Source: Patescibacteria group bacterium UBA6489
GTDB lineage: Bacteria; Patescibacteriota; Gracilibacteria; BD1-5; UBA6164
Length of the DNA stretch: 6,089 bases
Direction: 5' to 3'
Assembly (NCBI GenBank): GCA_002435385.1
Contig: DJMN01000047.1
Location: forward strand, 24,529-30,617
In this document: one piece after another, positions 6,070 to 6,089 of the stretch
Layout: each line of letters starts with the position of its first letter
How positions within the stretch are numbered: the first letter of the stretch is position 1
Notes under the pieces: model-generated
What the model saw: the letters and a program-made list of their open reading frames with translations, nothing else
The model's database searches: none
Told to the model about the DNA's origin: nothing
Position numbers and translations under genes: made by a program

Positions 6070-6089
6070 AAAAACTGGGGAGTTTTGAG
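6070..6089. repeat. Right terminal inverted repeat of the IS
   Basis: AAAAACTGGGGAGTTTTGAG, the perfect reverse complement of 4817-4836. Its outermost base is the last base of the window. Confidence 0.93.

Larger units (their letters stand above)
4817..6089 (-). mobile_element. Complete insertion sequence, IS4-like, 1273 bp
   Basis: The element is bounded by perfect 20-bp inverted repeats and carries a single DDE transposase that fills almost its entire length (13 bp between the left repeat and the transposase stop). Length and organisation fit a simple IS of the IS4-like group. The transposase gene is intact under code 25, so the element may be active. The right end is the last base of the window, so a target-site duplication cannot be checked. 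The bases just outside the left end are ATGTTT. Confidence 0.9.

Overview
The window comes from a bacterium that reads UGA as glycine (translation table 25), which points to Candidatus Absconditabacteria (SR1) or Gracilibacteria (BD1-5/GN02) in the Candidate Phyla Radiation. The proof is internal. The EF-Tu gene at the left edge runs through a TGA exactly where the invariant glycine of the DCPGH nucleotide-binding motif belongs. A decayed P-loop ATPase has TGA at two glycines of its Walker A motif, and the transposase has TGA at conserved glycine sites. Under the standard code every long gene here looks shattered; under code 25 they are intact. The DNA is very A+T rich, and every gene I can support lies on the minus strand.

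Read right to left (5' to 3' of the genes), the layout is as follows. (1) 4817-6089 is a complete insertion sequence with 20-bp perfect terminal inverted repeats and one IS4-like DDE transposase of 379 aa; its right end is the last base of the window. (2) 4209-4727 is a 172-aa glycine/alanine-rich, probably membrane-associated protein with a consensus promoter, closed by a strong terminator hairpin. (3) 1338-4088 is a 916-aa protein of unknown function with its own promoter: charged coiled-coil start, two hydrophobic segments, a low-complexity acidic stretch and a large unrecognised domain. (4) 1002-1257 is a frameshifted remnant of an AAA ATPase of the AAA_14/DUF4143 type. (5) 1-963 is a translation cluster: a promoter, tRNA-Asp(GTC), tRNA-Ala(TGC), two tiny highly basic ORFs (69 and 28 aa) and the start of tuf.

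The left third is housekeeping (tRNAs and EF-Tu, probably co-transcribed), while the right two thirds is accessory sequence with no named function. The insertion sequence is itself written in code 25, so it is adapted to this lineage. None of the intact genes has a clear Shine-Dalgarno sequence; their starts sit in A/U-rich leaders.
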